This document shows, one piece after another, positions 53,128 to 60,968 of a stretch of DNA of 64,000 nucleotides; the stretch's first letter is position 1, and each line of letters starts with the position of its first letter. The notes under the pieces are model-generated. The model made no database searches. It had not been told where the DNA came from and worked only from the letters and a program-made list of their open reading frames with translations. The position numbers and the translations under genes were made by a program. The stretch spans positions 223,693-287,692 of the forward strand of contig NZ_LN906597.1 of assembly GCF_001460935.1 (NCBI RefSeq). The letters run 5' to 3'. Source of the stretch: Candidatus Ichthyocystis hellenicum. GTDB lineage: Bacteria > Pseudomonadota > Gammaproteobacteria > Burkholderiales > 2013Ark19i.

Positions 53128-53429
53128 CATTGATACATCCTCAAGATAAATGTCTAGTACAAAATAATTAAGTCATCAATTTTGTACTGACATACACATA
53201 TCGTGTAAAGTGATCGTCCTAAACACGCCACCACTAAATCACAATCACCTCCAAACCAAAATTATGCGCTACTAAATAATTTCACCCACATATTTAGACT
53301 ATAGTACCTTGTTTTACTACAAAGGTATTAATTATAGTAGGGTATCAGATATTTTTATTAATTCATATGCACTGATTTATATGATTTGTTGCAATAAATT
53401 AAATATTGATCATTGCACTATGTAAGTTT

Positions 53430-53515
53430 CTTCACAATTAACTTTACTTTCACGAAATTAATATTTGCACTAACAAAAAGATATTCAAAGAAGTAAAATT
53501 GAACTTAGTGCGTAA
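53430..53515. repeat. Upstream block shared with the gene at 50891, copy 2
   Basis: Carries AATATTTGCACTAACA with the same flanks as 50701-50785. Together the two copies show that the non-coding leader travelled with the gene. Confidence 0.65.
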
Positions 53516-53603
53516 GTACAGGATTGGATTAATAATTAGTAATTGCCGTATTTACTATATTCATATCATGTTTTTTGGATTAGTCAACCCGAGGAGAAAC
53601 AAA

Positions 53604-54020
53604 ATGGAGCAAATGGCTAGACTATTAGGTTATGGAGTACGCGAGCAATCAGGAATATTACCATCACAGAACTCAAATGATCATGCACTTTGTGATGTTA
53701 TATGTGAAACACCATCAACTTTACCTACTACTATAAGTAGTTTCCCAACAAGCAATGGAAATATTATGGCCGACGGGAACAACTCGAAGCCACGACTCGG
53801 GGGTATCGTATCAAAAATTTTTCTAGCTTTGTCTTTTTCGTATGCGACTCTTTGCACTATCTTATACTCGACCGACAGTAGTAACACAAAAATCTGTTTC
53901 TTGTTTCTAGTAATTGGAGCAATATGTTTTTCCTTATTCATAGCTGGACATACTTATGAACCCGTCAATAGAATATTTCGTCAACTAGAAGCACCTAATA
54001 AAACAAAGATCAATGGATAA
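53604..54020 (+). CDS. Family B small two-helix membrane protein, member 5
   Basis: A 138-residue unknown protein. MEQMARLLGYGVREQSGIL begins the polar N-terminus, LCDVICETPSTLPTT carries the family motif (about residues 29-43), helices lie at about 74-93 (IFLALSFSYATLCTILYSTD) and 98-118 (ICFLFLVIGAICFSLFIAG), and the tail is HTYEPVNRIFRQLEAPNK. The ATG at 53604 is chosen because GAGGAG lies 8 bases upstream and because the start aligns with the products at 50891 and 54973; a TTG at 53499 lies in the duplicated leader. A broken relative follows at 54615-54860. Confidence 0.74.
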   Translation: MEQMARLLGYGVREQSGILPSQNSNDHALCDVICETPSTLPTTISSFPTSNGNIMADGNNSKPRLGGIVSKIFLALSFSYATLCTILYSTDSSNTKICFLFLVIGAICFSLFIAGHTYEPVNRIFRQLEAPNKTKING

Positions 54021-54614
54021 CCTCGTGTAAAACCAATAACTCTGAAAAAAGCTGTGCTTCTTGAGTAATTCGTCATTTGTGAAAAAGCAATTACTCAATA
54101 CGTAACTTTAAGTGGATAACGGTATGGGAGTTTGCATGCCGATATCCATGTTATTTTGGATACTATGACATACGGATACATCCTTATCCTAAAGTAAAAT
54201 CTCAACACATCATCAGCCGCTATTGATACAGAATTAAATCTGTCGTATCCACCAACTATGCCAACATCAGATTCTGTTACTGTAAAAAACTCACCACACA
54301 TCTAAAAACCTATTCTCCAGGGACTATAGGCACAAAAAAACCATGACAACAAGTAAACTTGTACCCAAATTTATGCGGAATTCTATATTTTGTAGTAAAG
54401 ATAAGGAAAAAAACCTGTCCCTGTTACAATAGCAGCGCCCTAGTGATAACTAATATAAACTTTGTGAGATTACCTCATATCCAGCTAACAATAGCGATAA
54501 TGAAGGTGGCAATTACTTAAAAATCATCATCGTTAATACATGCAGAAAAAATACCAATTATTTACTATCTGCAATAGCCACAAAGAACCTTGATCAAGAA
54601 GTAACCTCTCATAA
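54021..54614. other. Gap between family B member 5 and its broken relative
   Basis: About 590 A+T-rich bases with one strong hairpin (54061-54098). The N-terminal part of the pseudogene that follows may lie near the right end, but I cannot trace it. Confidence 0.5.
54061..54098. terminator. Hairpin downstream of family B member 5
   Basis: TTGAGTAATT and AATTACTCAA form a perfect 10-bp stem with an 18-base loop, 41 bases after the stop codon. No T run follows; same type as the hairpins after members 2, 3 and 4. Confidence 0.45.
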
Positions 54615-54860
54615 ACTCTTGTGATTTTAGCTTTTTCGCATATAACACTTTCTACCATATTGACCCTCATAGACAAAAATACTTTCATGGTTTATTGATT
54701 ATCATCCCTAGGAATCGGAACAACATGTTTTATACTGGGAATAGCAGGATATACCTGCGGGCCCATCAACAGATGGGTCCGCAAACTAGAACCCAAAGAA
54801 GACAAATCTAATGAATCAATAAAATCTAGCCAACAATTGCTTCATTGTCATAGTAGTTAG
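54615..54860 (+). pseudogene. Broken family B gene, C-terminal half only
   Basis: The frame reads VILAFSHITLSTILTLIDKN, then a TGA stop at 54696-54698, then SSLGIGTTCFILGIAGYTCG and PINRWVRKLEPKEDKS. This matches the products at 53604 (ALSFSYATLCTIL, GAICFSLFIAGHTYEPVNR) and 54973 (LLLGIGTTCFILGM) from the first helix to the tail. The internal stop, an upstream stop at 54612 and the missing N-terminal half show that the gene is dead. Confidence 0.85.
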
Positions 54861-54972
54861 TCATTAACATAACTGACTTTGCTGTTAGTTCAGGGTAAAA
54901 TGATAGTTGTACCATTATTCGATTATAGTCATACCAGATTTTTATTTTTTCTACTAAAGGGGATATAGGAAG

Positions 54973-55407
54973 ATGTCACAAATAATTGAAGGCATAGGAA
55001 ACCGACAATGCATCTTAAGTTCGAGTTTATTTTCCCATGATAACCCAAATCAAGAAACACAATCACTGTTGTCACTAGACTGCATTGAGGATGAAACTTC
55101 ACTCTGTGGGGTTATATGTGAACCCCGCCAAATGAATGTCGCAGATGATACGTGCAGCGAAGATACCGGCGATCTCATGATCTACGATGATGATGCGGGG
55201 CCACAACATGGAAATATCGCATCAGAACTTATTATGGTTATGTCTTTATTTTATGCCATGGTATGCACCATATTAATACTAGCAAATGGAAGTGATACAA
55301 AACTTTATTTATTATTATTAGGAATTGGGACAACATGTTTCATATTAGGCATGACAAAATATAGTCGAGAACCAGCCAATAGGCCATTCCGTCTACTGGA
55401 ATCGTAA
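54973..55407 (+). CDS. Family B small two-helix membrane protein, member 6
   Basis: A 144-residue unknown protein. The polar, acidic N-terminus (1-85) has LCGVICEPRQMNV near residue 49, the family motif with CEP. Helices lie at about 87-107 (IMVMSLFYAMVCTILILANG) and 112-129 (LYLLLLGIGTTCFILGM), and the tail KYSREPANRPFRLLES corresponds to SYEPVNR of its relatives. The N-terminal part has an expansion (SLFSHDNPNQETQSLLSLD) compared with the products at 50891 and 53604. AGGAAG precedes the ATG. Confidence 0.73.
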   Translation: MSQIIEGIGNRQCILSSSLFSHDNPNQETQSLLSLDCIEDETSLCGVICEPRQMNVADDTCSEDTGDLMIYDDDAGPQHGNIASELIMVMSLFYAMVCTILILANGSDTKLYLLLLGIGTTCFILGMTKYSREPANRPFRLLES

Positions 55408-56361
55408 CATAAGGCACAAAAGTATTACCAGAGGGTGGCCACATATATGCAGATTCTCTTTTGAATAAAAGATGGGCTCATGTTGGCAATACAGTATCCT
55501 ATAGCACCCAGAAATATTGATTAAATCTTTTCATGCTAATTAATATAGCAACTTATATGAATTTATTGGTCATTAAAAAGGCACACAGAAACAAGCAGTA
55601 GTGTAGAGGGCACAACATAATATACAAATCATAGTCACAAAATAGCACTAATAACTGCTCCAGCCATTTTATTGCCGCCAAAACCAAACAATGAGCTTTA
55701 TTAGGCCTTATACAAAATAAATTTACTAATGATAAAACAACAAGTAGTTGTTTTTAGGCAAAGTAAAAATTACAAATAATAATTACCGAGGAACTATAAA
55801 AATAAAAAACTATACATAAATTGAGTCAATCCAAGTAAATTAAAGAAAATCCAGAGTTACATTATCGTTGCACCTTATTATGACATTTTATACAGGTCAT
55901 AATTCATATGCATTTTCAGTATAGACAGATATTTATATAACATATGAAGTTTTGGTATTAGCTATATACTTAGGAGTAGTAACAAAATTATTTACATTAA
56001 GAATATATAAAATATACCTATAATCCAAATATGCCAAACCCACTGAATCAACAAAAACTAGTAAACAACTCTTTCATATCAACAATCATTGTTGATCTAG
56101 AGCCACCCGTCAATACGGAACGTTCGGTTTGTAACTTAAGCAAACCTGTCTGTACAAATAAACATCCGTATGGCTGGATCATCTCCCAGACAATAATAAA
56201 ACCGATACATACACCTCATAAACTCATGTAAAACTATATCTAATTGTTAGCTACAAAAACTACGATCGTACAAACTTTGACCTATCTACAAAATATATAA
56301 GTACTGTATTATCGTCAATGTAATTACTCGAGCTGAATAAGAACTAGGAGGATAATACCCA
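55408..56361. other. Non-coding gap of about 950 bases
   Basis: A+T-rich. It includes the repeat block 55714-55808. A 66-codon frame at 56031-56231 has no ribosome site, no membrane helix and no relation to the families, so I do not call it a gene. The last 20 bases carry a strong ribosome site (AGGAGG). Confidence 0.55.
55714..55808. repeat. Intergenic repeat related to 48673-48768, copy 2
   Basis: Shares four spaced elements with the block at 48673-48768 (AAAATAAA-TTACTAAT, AGTAGT, TTACAAATAA, AACTATAAAAATAAA). The similarity may extend weakly beyond both ends. Confidence 0.7.
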
Positions 56362-56934
56362 ATGTCACCAGTAACCGGTGTGCCGAAACACCCATCAGAC
56401 TGTTCAAATTCTATTGATAATGACAAAGCATTAGTGTTATCCTCATTGTCTGTGGACGACTCTATGAATCTTGCAATATCAACCCTTAGTAGTGGCGTCT
56501 CTAAACTAATCGAACTAGACAAATCTAAAAATTGCTCAGGTTCAACTGTGAGCCCCAGCACCAAAGATGACAAACACCTGTCTTTATATGCTGCCAGTAA
56601 CCATAAAAAATATTCATCTATACATATTACCCAAAATGAAACCTTGGAGAATATGAGATCCACAGATGGATGCGAAACGTTGAATTTTTTCCTAAACATT
56701 TCGGCAGTGACTATGGTAACATCCGTTGCCTTGATCGTAATTTCTGCTTTGCTGACATCTGTTTCCACGGATTGGGTAAAAAATTTGGGAGAGAGCATTA
56801 GCTTGGCCGCTATCTCACTAATGGGAATTGGAACATCTTTTATGATTATATCGACACTAGCATCCGTTACTCCTTTGTTCAACAAAATTTTCACATACTT
56901 AGATCCTATAACTTCCAGATTTTTTTCCAGATGA
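56362..56934 (+). CDS. Unassigned two-helix membrane protein (Inc-like topology)
   Basis: A 190-residue unknown protein. The N-terminal 110 residues are polar, rich in Ser, Asp and Asn. Two long hydrophobic stretches follow, about 117-137 (ISAVTMVTSVALIVISALLT) and 150-172 (ISLAAISLMGIGTSFMIIST), joined by a loop (SVSTDWVKNLGES). The basic tail ends TSRFFSR. It starts MSP like two family B proteins, but lacks the CE.P motif and the YEPV tail, so it is a separate type with the same plan. AGGAGG lies 11 bases before the ATG. A 227-codon frame on the other strand over the same bases is a shadow. Confidence 0.68.
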   Translation: MSPVTGVPKHPSDCSNSIDNDKALVLSSLSVDDSMNLAISTLSSGVSKLIELDKSKNCSGSTVSPSTKDDKHLSLYAASNHKKYSSIHITQNETLENMRSTDGCETLNFFLNISAVTMVTSVALIVISALLTSVSTDWVKNLGESISLAAISLMGIGTSFMIISTLASVTPLFNKIFTYLDPITSRFFSR

Positions 56935-57567
56935 TTAAGCGCGCGGTAATATACTGCTTTGCGCTGCATATTACTTCGACTAATCCACTTGCGTATTTGT
57001 TCTACTTATTATGAAAAAAGGGCAATTGTATCCGAGATTGCATCACTTCTTAAACTGCCTTATTACAATCCGAATAGAAGCCACTAGGTTTAATTGCTAC
57101 AAAGATTCACCGTGCTACTACAATTGTGATGCACCCTTCATTGATAATATGAGATCTCGATATTAATTTATATAGCAATAAGTTAATTGATATATCGGTA
57201 ATAAACTATTATGGAACATAATTTATGTTAACGGATAGCGGTTTAACATAATGAAGGTAATACCTATGGGTAGGTGTGGTGAATGTAATGCAGAGGTACT
57301 GTACCCATTTGCAGGATGGAAATGAAATAGGAGAATGCATTAAGAGAATGAAAAAATTGGGTGCGGGATTCACTAATTATCAATCGAACGATAATGCTAG
57401 TTGTGATAATCATAAAAAACGCTTAATCACTACTGCATCAATATTCAGTATCATCTGGTGAGAGAATAAAAATTACCATCATGTGTAATACTCGCTACTA
57501 TTATTGCCTCCCCCTAACTTCAGTGAGTATGATAAAATTTGACTCGCGTACAATAGGAGCTGCCTTT
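56935..57567. other. Gap before the family C genes
   Basis: About 630 A+T-rich bases. A 61-codon frame at 57276-57461 and a shorter one at 57251-57328 (with CGEC) lack support. An in-frame ATG at 57481 leads into the next gene but has no ribosome site. Nothing firm is seen. Confidence 0.5.
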
Positions 57568-57972
57568 ATGATAAATCCAAACATAATAAGTGATACACAT
57601 GTAGATATGGACGTGGATATAGAACCAGAACAAAGTCGAGAAAACAAAACAGAAAATCATTGCATTTCAATTTCGGACGAATATTTACTTGTAGGTATAG
57701 AGAACAGAGATTGTAATTGCGCACACAGTAAAGATTGCGGAAAACACAAAGAGGTTGCTTTACCAAACCTGATCCGGAAATCAATTAGGGAGCTTTTGCA
57801 AACCTCGCTTATGTTGGGAGGAATGCTTATTATTATCAATGGCTCAAATATTATTCCCAGCATTAACATCTACGTGTCTTTCGCTATTTGCTTAGTAATT
57901 GGTATAACACTAGGATTGCTAATGGTGTTCTGTAACCTGAAACCTTATCAGATACCAGAAAATCCCGTTTAA
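57568..57972 (+). CDS. Family C small two-helix membrane protein, member 1
   Basis: A 134-residue unknown protein. The start MINPNIISDTHVDMDVDIEP is followed by a polar part with ISISDEYLLVG, then a short amphipathic helix LIRKSIRELLQT and two hydrophobic helices (about 82-104, LMLGGMLIIINGSNIIPSI, and 106-124, YVSFAICLVIGITLGLLMV). It ends in PENPV. The product of 58259 shares MIN, D.NV.M, ISIDD, K.L.RE, G.GM..II.G, the IY(V/I)S second helix and the ENPV end. The ATG at 57568 lies 8 bases after AGGAG and matches the paralogue's start; an ATG at 57481 would add 29 residues. Confidence 0.72.
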   Translation: MINPNIISDTHVDMDVDIEPEQSRENKTENHCISISDEYLLVGIENRDCNCAHSKDCGKHKEVALPNLIRKSIRELLQTSLMLGGMLIIINGSNIIPSINIYVSFAICLVIGITLGLLMVFCNLKPYQIPENPV

Positions 57973-58258
57973 CACTCCAACGTAAAAAAACATTGTCATT
58001 ATATTATACCCGATAGACATATGGGTTGTTCTGGTGCACCTTCCTTATAAATACAAGTTTAGCATAAAGCTCTACCATGGTCGTGAATGTACAGTCTTTA
58101 TTGCTATCAATGACCTTAGCAATTGCCGCAGGTAGCATGAAACAGATAAATATAATAGTAAAAATTAACACTGACAATACCCATTATGCATATTGTGCTC
58201 TACCCCACTTATAAGTATGCTAGCACCCAAGTTATAATATACGGTGGGGGTCATACTT
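57973..58258. other. Intergenic stretch between family C members 1 and 2
   Basis: It starts with AAAAACATTGTCATT (57986-58000), a 15-base word that also follows the stop of the gene at 59050. A 45-codon frame at 58077-58214 with one hydrophobic stretch may be a decayed copy, but cannot be supported. Confidence 0.5.
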
Positions 58259-58702
58259 ATGATTAATGCAAGAAGCACATATGATTCAAACGTAAGTATG
58301 AATCTTGATCAGGAGTCGTCAAGTAGTGAAACAGAAACAACAACCGAAGAATCTCTGATGATAAGTATAGATGATGATGGTTACTACTACGCGTTACCGC
58401 TACTAGATTGTAATCAATCATATAGCAGTAGGTTGGTGTTTGCAGAAAATGCCACCAGTTCCGCCAATAGAAAATCTGATATTCCTTTGTCAATGTTAGG
58501 AAAGAAGTTGCTTCGGGAATTTATGAAAGTAGCATTGCCCTCGTTTATATTAGGTGCTGGAATGTTTACTATAATCAGCGGCGTACATTTAATGTCTAGT
58601 GCCGGCATTTATATATCCATTGCTCTTTGTTCATTACTGGGAGTAGCTTTCGTGTTACTGGCAATAGCTAGATCACATCGTACAAACGAGAACCCTGTAT
58701 GA
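58259..58702 (+). CDS. Family C small two-helix membrane protein, member 2
   Basis: A 147-residue unknown protein, paralogue of the product at 57568. The polar acidic N-terminus starts MINARSTYDSNVSMNLD and contains a Ser/Glu/Thr-rich stretch and ISIDDDGYYYALPL. Next comes a basic amphipathic stretch (GKKLLREFMKVA), then two helices (about 95-112, FILGAGMFTIISGVHLM, and 115-136, IYISIALCSLLGVAFVLLA), ending RTNENPV. The ATG at 58259 follows GGTGGGGG and aligns with its relatives; a GTG at 58244 is possible. Same Inc-like topology as family B without sharing its motifs. Confidence 0.73.
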   Translation: MINARSTYDSNVSMNLDQESSSSETETTTEESLMISIDDDGYYYALPLLDCNQSYSSRLVFAENATSSANRKSDIPLSMLGKKLLREFMKVALPSFILGAGMFTIISGVHLMSSAGIYISIALCSLLGVAFVLLAIARSHRTNENPV

Positions 58703-59049
58703 AAAATAGCAAATCAACGTTAGATAATTACTCATATTATTACTCAACAATATGATAAGTTGTCAGGTATTATTCGAGTAGCTGTTCGTAATCTTTGAAA
58801 TATAGTGTATGGTTATATTGCTCAATGTAGTATCTCTGGAGAAATTTAATGCCTTAAATTCATAATCAAATATAGAAACATAATCTATGTTGTTAACACA
58901 TTAGCTATGATTACTAGATTACTTTTTGCCCATATGATGCAATTTTACAGAAGGCGGGACTATGGATATTATTGCAGCATAGTAACACATTGGCTTACAC
59001 GTAAGTATGTGTGTTCATGGAATTTTAGTTAACCAAAGGAAAGAGGTAT
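58703..59049. other. Intergenic stretch before family C member 3
   Basis: About 350 A+T-rich bases without a supportable gene; the ribosome site AGGAAAGAGG of the next gene lies at the end. Confidence 0.55.
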
Positions 59050-59520
59050 ATGATAAATGTAAATCAGGCACAAGTTCATACTACAGACACACATCAAAAT
59101 ACGATGTATGGATATGAAACAGAAGAAATATCACTGACAGATGAGAATGATGAATTTGAATCAAACTCAAACCCCGAAGTATCGTTGGTGATAGGATTAG
59201 GTTGTGAAGAACCCAACAAACTGTCGGAGTCTCTATTGCGTAGGGAAGATACAGCTTGTCCATTCAATATTGAAAGCACCCCACCAAGTCAAGTAGCTCT
59301 GTTAGGACTAACATGTTTATTGACCGGGGTTACATTAATGCACTTGATAATCAACGCCTCAAATAAAGATGACGGAGGATCCTATGTGCCTATCATATTT
59401 TATGTGCTACTAGGAATAGTATGCGTGTTTCTGTCAAAAGTTGGACCTACCATTCCGGCTGTAAAGTCCTGCCTAGATAACATGGACCTGCATTTGCGTA
59501 ATCTAATTTCTTTGTCATAA
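59050..59520 (+). CDS. Family C small two-helix membrane protein, member 3 (diverged)
   Basis: A 156-residue unknown protein. It starts MINVNQAQVHTTDTHQNT, like the MIN start of the other two, and has an acidic polar N-terminal part (about 1-75, with EEISLTDENDEFES). Two hydrophobic helices lie at about 78-98 (VALLGLTCLLTGVTLMHLII) and 108-126 (YVPIIFYVLLGIVCVFLSKV), joined by NASNKDDGGS. The tail is longer than in its relatives (PTIPAVKSCLDNMDLHLRNL). The shared 3' word AAAAACATTGTCATT follows 6 bases after the stop. AGGAAAGAGG precedes the ATG. Confidence 0.7.
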   Translation: MINVNQAQVHTTDTHQNTMYGYETEEISLTDENDEFESNSNPEVSLVIGLGCEEPNKLSESLLRREDTACPFNIESTPPSQVALLGLTCLLTGVTLMHLIINASNKDDGGSYVPIIFYVLLGIVCVFLSKVGPTIPAVKSCLDNMDLHLRNLISLS

Positions 59521-59587
59521 AAAATAAAAACATTGTCATTGCTTTTGGTGTCGAATTTAGCTAGCAGAATGCAGCAGCAATAATATG

Positions 59588-60433
59588 TTAGCTCTGCTGG
59601 TGCGTGTCAACTTCATCCGTGTCACCGGAAGAATCGGTTTTATGTGTCTTCTGGTGGTAAAAAACGGTAACATAGGCTTCATAAAGGGAGCCAAAATATA
59701 CAGGAAAGAAAAAATACGCACAGTAAATAAGATAAAGAAGCTGTAGTAGTCTCAATGAAGCTTGAACTGTTGTCGACAACAACATCAAGAATGGAACTGG
59801 GATTAAGATCAACATAATGGATAAAGTAGCCTGCAATGCAAATGGTTTGATATTTTTCCTAAACGCGTAAGAGGCGAAAAAAATAGCCTTAAACAGATGC
59901 CCATATGAAGAAGAAATACTCACGTTTGTCATTAAGCAGGTAGTAAACACCAATATTTGTTGATAAAAATAGCTAACAAAGAGAAACAAAAATATCTCGG
60001 CAAATAGACATAGTATTTGGGATAAGCCAACACCGCCATCGGTGTTATTGCCTACAGTTTTTGAGATAGCATAAAAAATTAACCACGCCCACGTGCTAGA
60101 AACAATTAGGTGAATAAACCCAAGGTAGTTCATTTTCTCGCCAGCGGAACGAAAATAATTAATGAACAATCCAATACTTATAGACAACGGTTTCGGGGAA
60201 GTAATTCTGGCATAGGAAATAACAAATACTATGGCATAAAATGGCTGGAGAAACAAAAATAAAAAAGGACCCAAAACAGGAATTAGAGAAATAGAAAATA
60301 AAAATACGCAAAAAAATAAAGAAGAATTTAACCAAAAATTGTTGAATTCCCTCCAAACATAAAAACTCCTAATAAACCAAAGCATTCCCATTGCTAACGG
60401 ACACGTCCGAACATAAAGTGACACTTTTTTCAA
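59588..60433 (-). CDS. Multi-spanning membrane protein, possibly BPSS1780 family
   Basis: A 281-residue inner-membrane protein with about six hydrophobic helices (about 35-60, 62-90, 120-145, 155-180, 215-240, 245-265). The segment ISLIPVLGPFLFLFLQPFYA is like the conserved IP..GPL....QP element of the BPSS1780-type membrane proteins found in betaproteobacteria, but the match is partial. The C-terminus is polar (SSGDTDEVDTHQQS). The TTG at 60433 is chosen because GGGGGGAG lies 6 bases upstream; a TTG at 60457 lies before this site and a GTG at 60424 is another option. Function unknown. Confidence 0.6.
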   Translation of the reverse strand: MKKVSLYVRTCPLAMGMLWFIRSFYVWREFNNFWLNSSLFFCVFLFSISLIPVLGPFLFLFLQPFYAIVFVISYARITSPKPLSISIGLFINYFRSAGEKMNYLGFIHLIVSSTWAWLIFYAISKTVGNNTDGGVGLSQILCLFAEIFLFLFVSYFYQQILVFTTCLMTNVSISSSYGHLFKAIFFASYAFRKNIKPFALQATLSIMLILIPVPFLMLLSTTVQASLRLLQLLYLIYCAYFFFPVYFGSLYEAYVTVFYHQKTHKTDSSGDTDEVDTHQQS

Positions 60434-60457
60434 AAGACTCTCCCCCCTCGCCAACAA

Positions 60458-60968
60458 GAATTAATCAAGCTCGTGCCATGAAGCAAAAGCTAATAAAATA
60501 TAAAAATACAGAGATAAAATAAATTATTATTCACTGCACCATCAATTGTAGCAATCTCCCTGCCCTAAAAGGTTCAATATCTTAACATTAGAAAATACAA
60601 TGGAAACTGCCACTATGCTCATAGGCACAAATTTCAGAGCATTAAATATTCCTTAGTGCAGAAATCGTTCCAACTGTTGCCAGCAAAAAACTAAACTCAG
60701 ACAGTCAAATGTTTCCGTAGTCGTCACTGATGAAAATCACAATTATTTTGAACAAATGATACCATATATCAAATACTTGTTTATAAAAATGTAATCAATT
60801 TAGAGACAAAAATTACTGCTATTACCAAAAACAACATACCTTCACTCTAATTACTGCATAATAGGCTAATATAGAATTGGATGATCATCTAAACTACCGT
60901 AACATTGCTGTGACACAACATCATATCCTTTTCATGAGCTTACTTTTTAACAGCCGAGTATACTTGAT
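60458..60968. other. Divergent gap between the membrane protein gene and polA
   Basis: About 500 A+T-rich bases that should carry the promoters of both divergent genes. No gene, RNA or clear hexamer pair is recognised. Confidence 0.5.

Larger units (their letters stand above)
53065..53603. other. Gap with hairpin and duplicated leader
   Basis: About 540 A+T-rich bases. They include the hairpin 53091-53127 and the leader block 53430-53515 shared with the gene at 50891. An in-frame TTG at 53499 lies inside that block; it has no ribosome site and is not used as a start. Confidence 0.6.

Noticed and set aside
56031..56231. 66-codon frame on the plus strand
   Set aside because: No ribosome site, mixed composition, no relation to neighbours; expected by chance in this A+T-rich gap.
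56286..56969. 227-codon open frame on the minus strand
   Set aside because: It covers the plus-strand gene at 56362-56934 in antisense. The plus-strand frame has a strong AGGAGG site and a typical two-helix protein; the minus-strand frame has neither a good ribosome site nor family relations.
57276..57461. 61-codon frame on the plus strand
   Set aside because: GTG start, no ribosome site, no hydrophobic hairpin and no similarity to families A, B or C. It may be a remnant but cannot be supported.
58077..58214. 45-codon frame with one hydrophobic stretch
   Set aside because: Weak resemblance to the family C hairpin but too short and without a ribosome site to call a gene or pseudogene.
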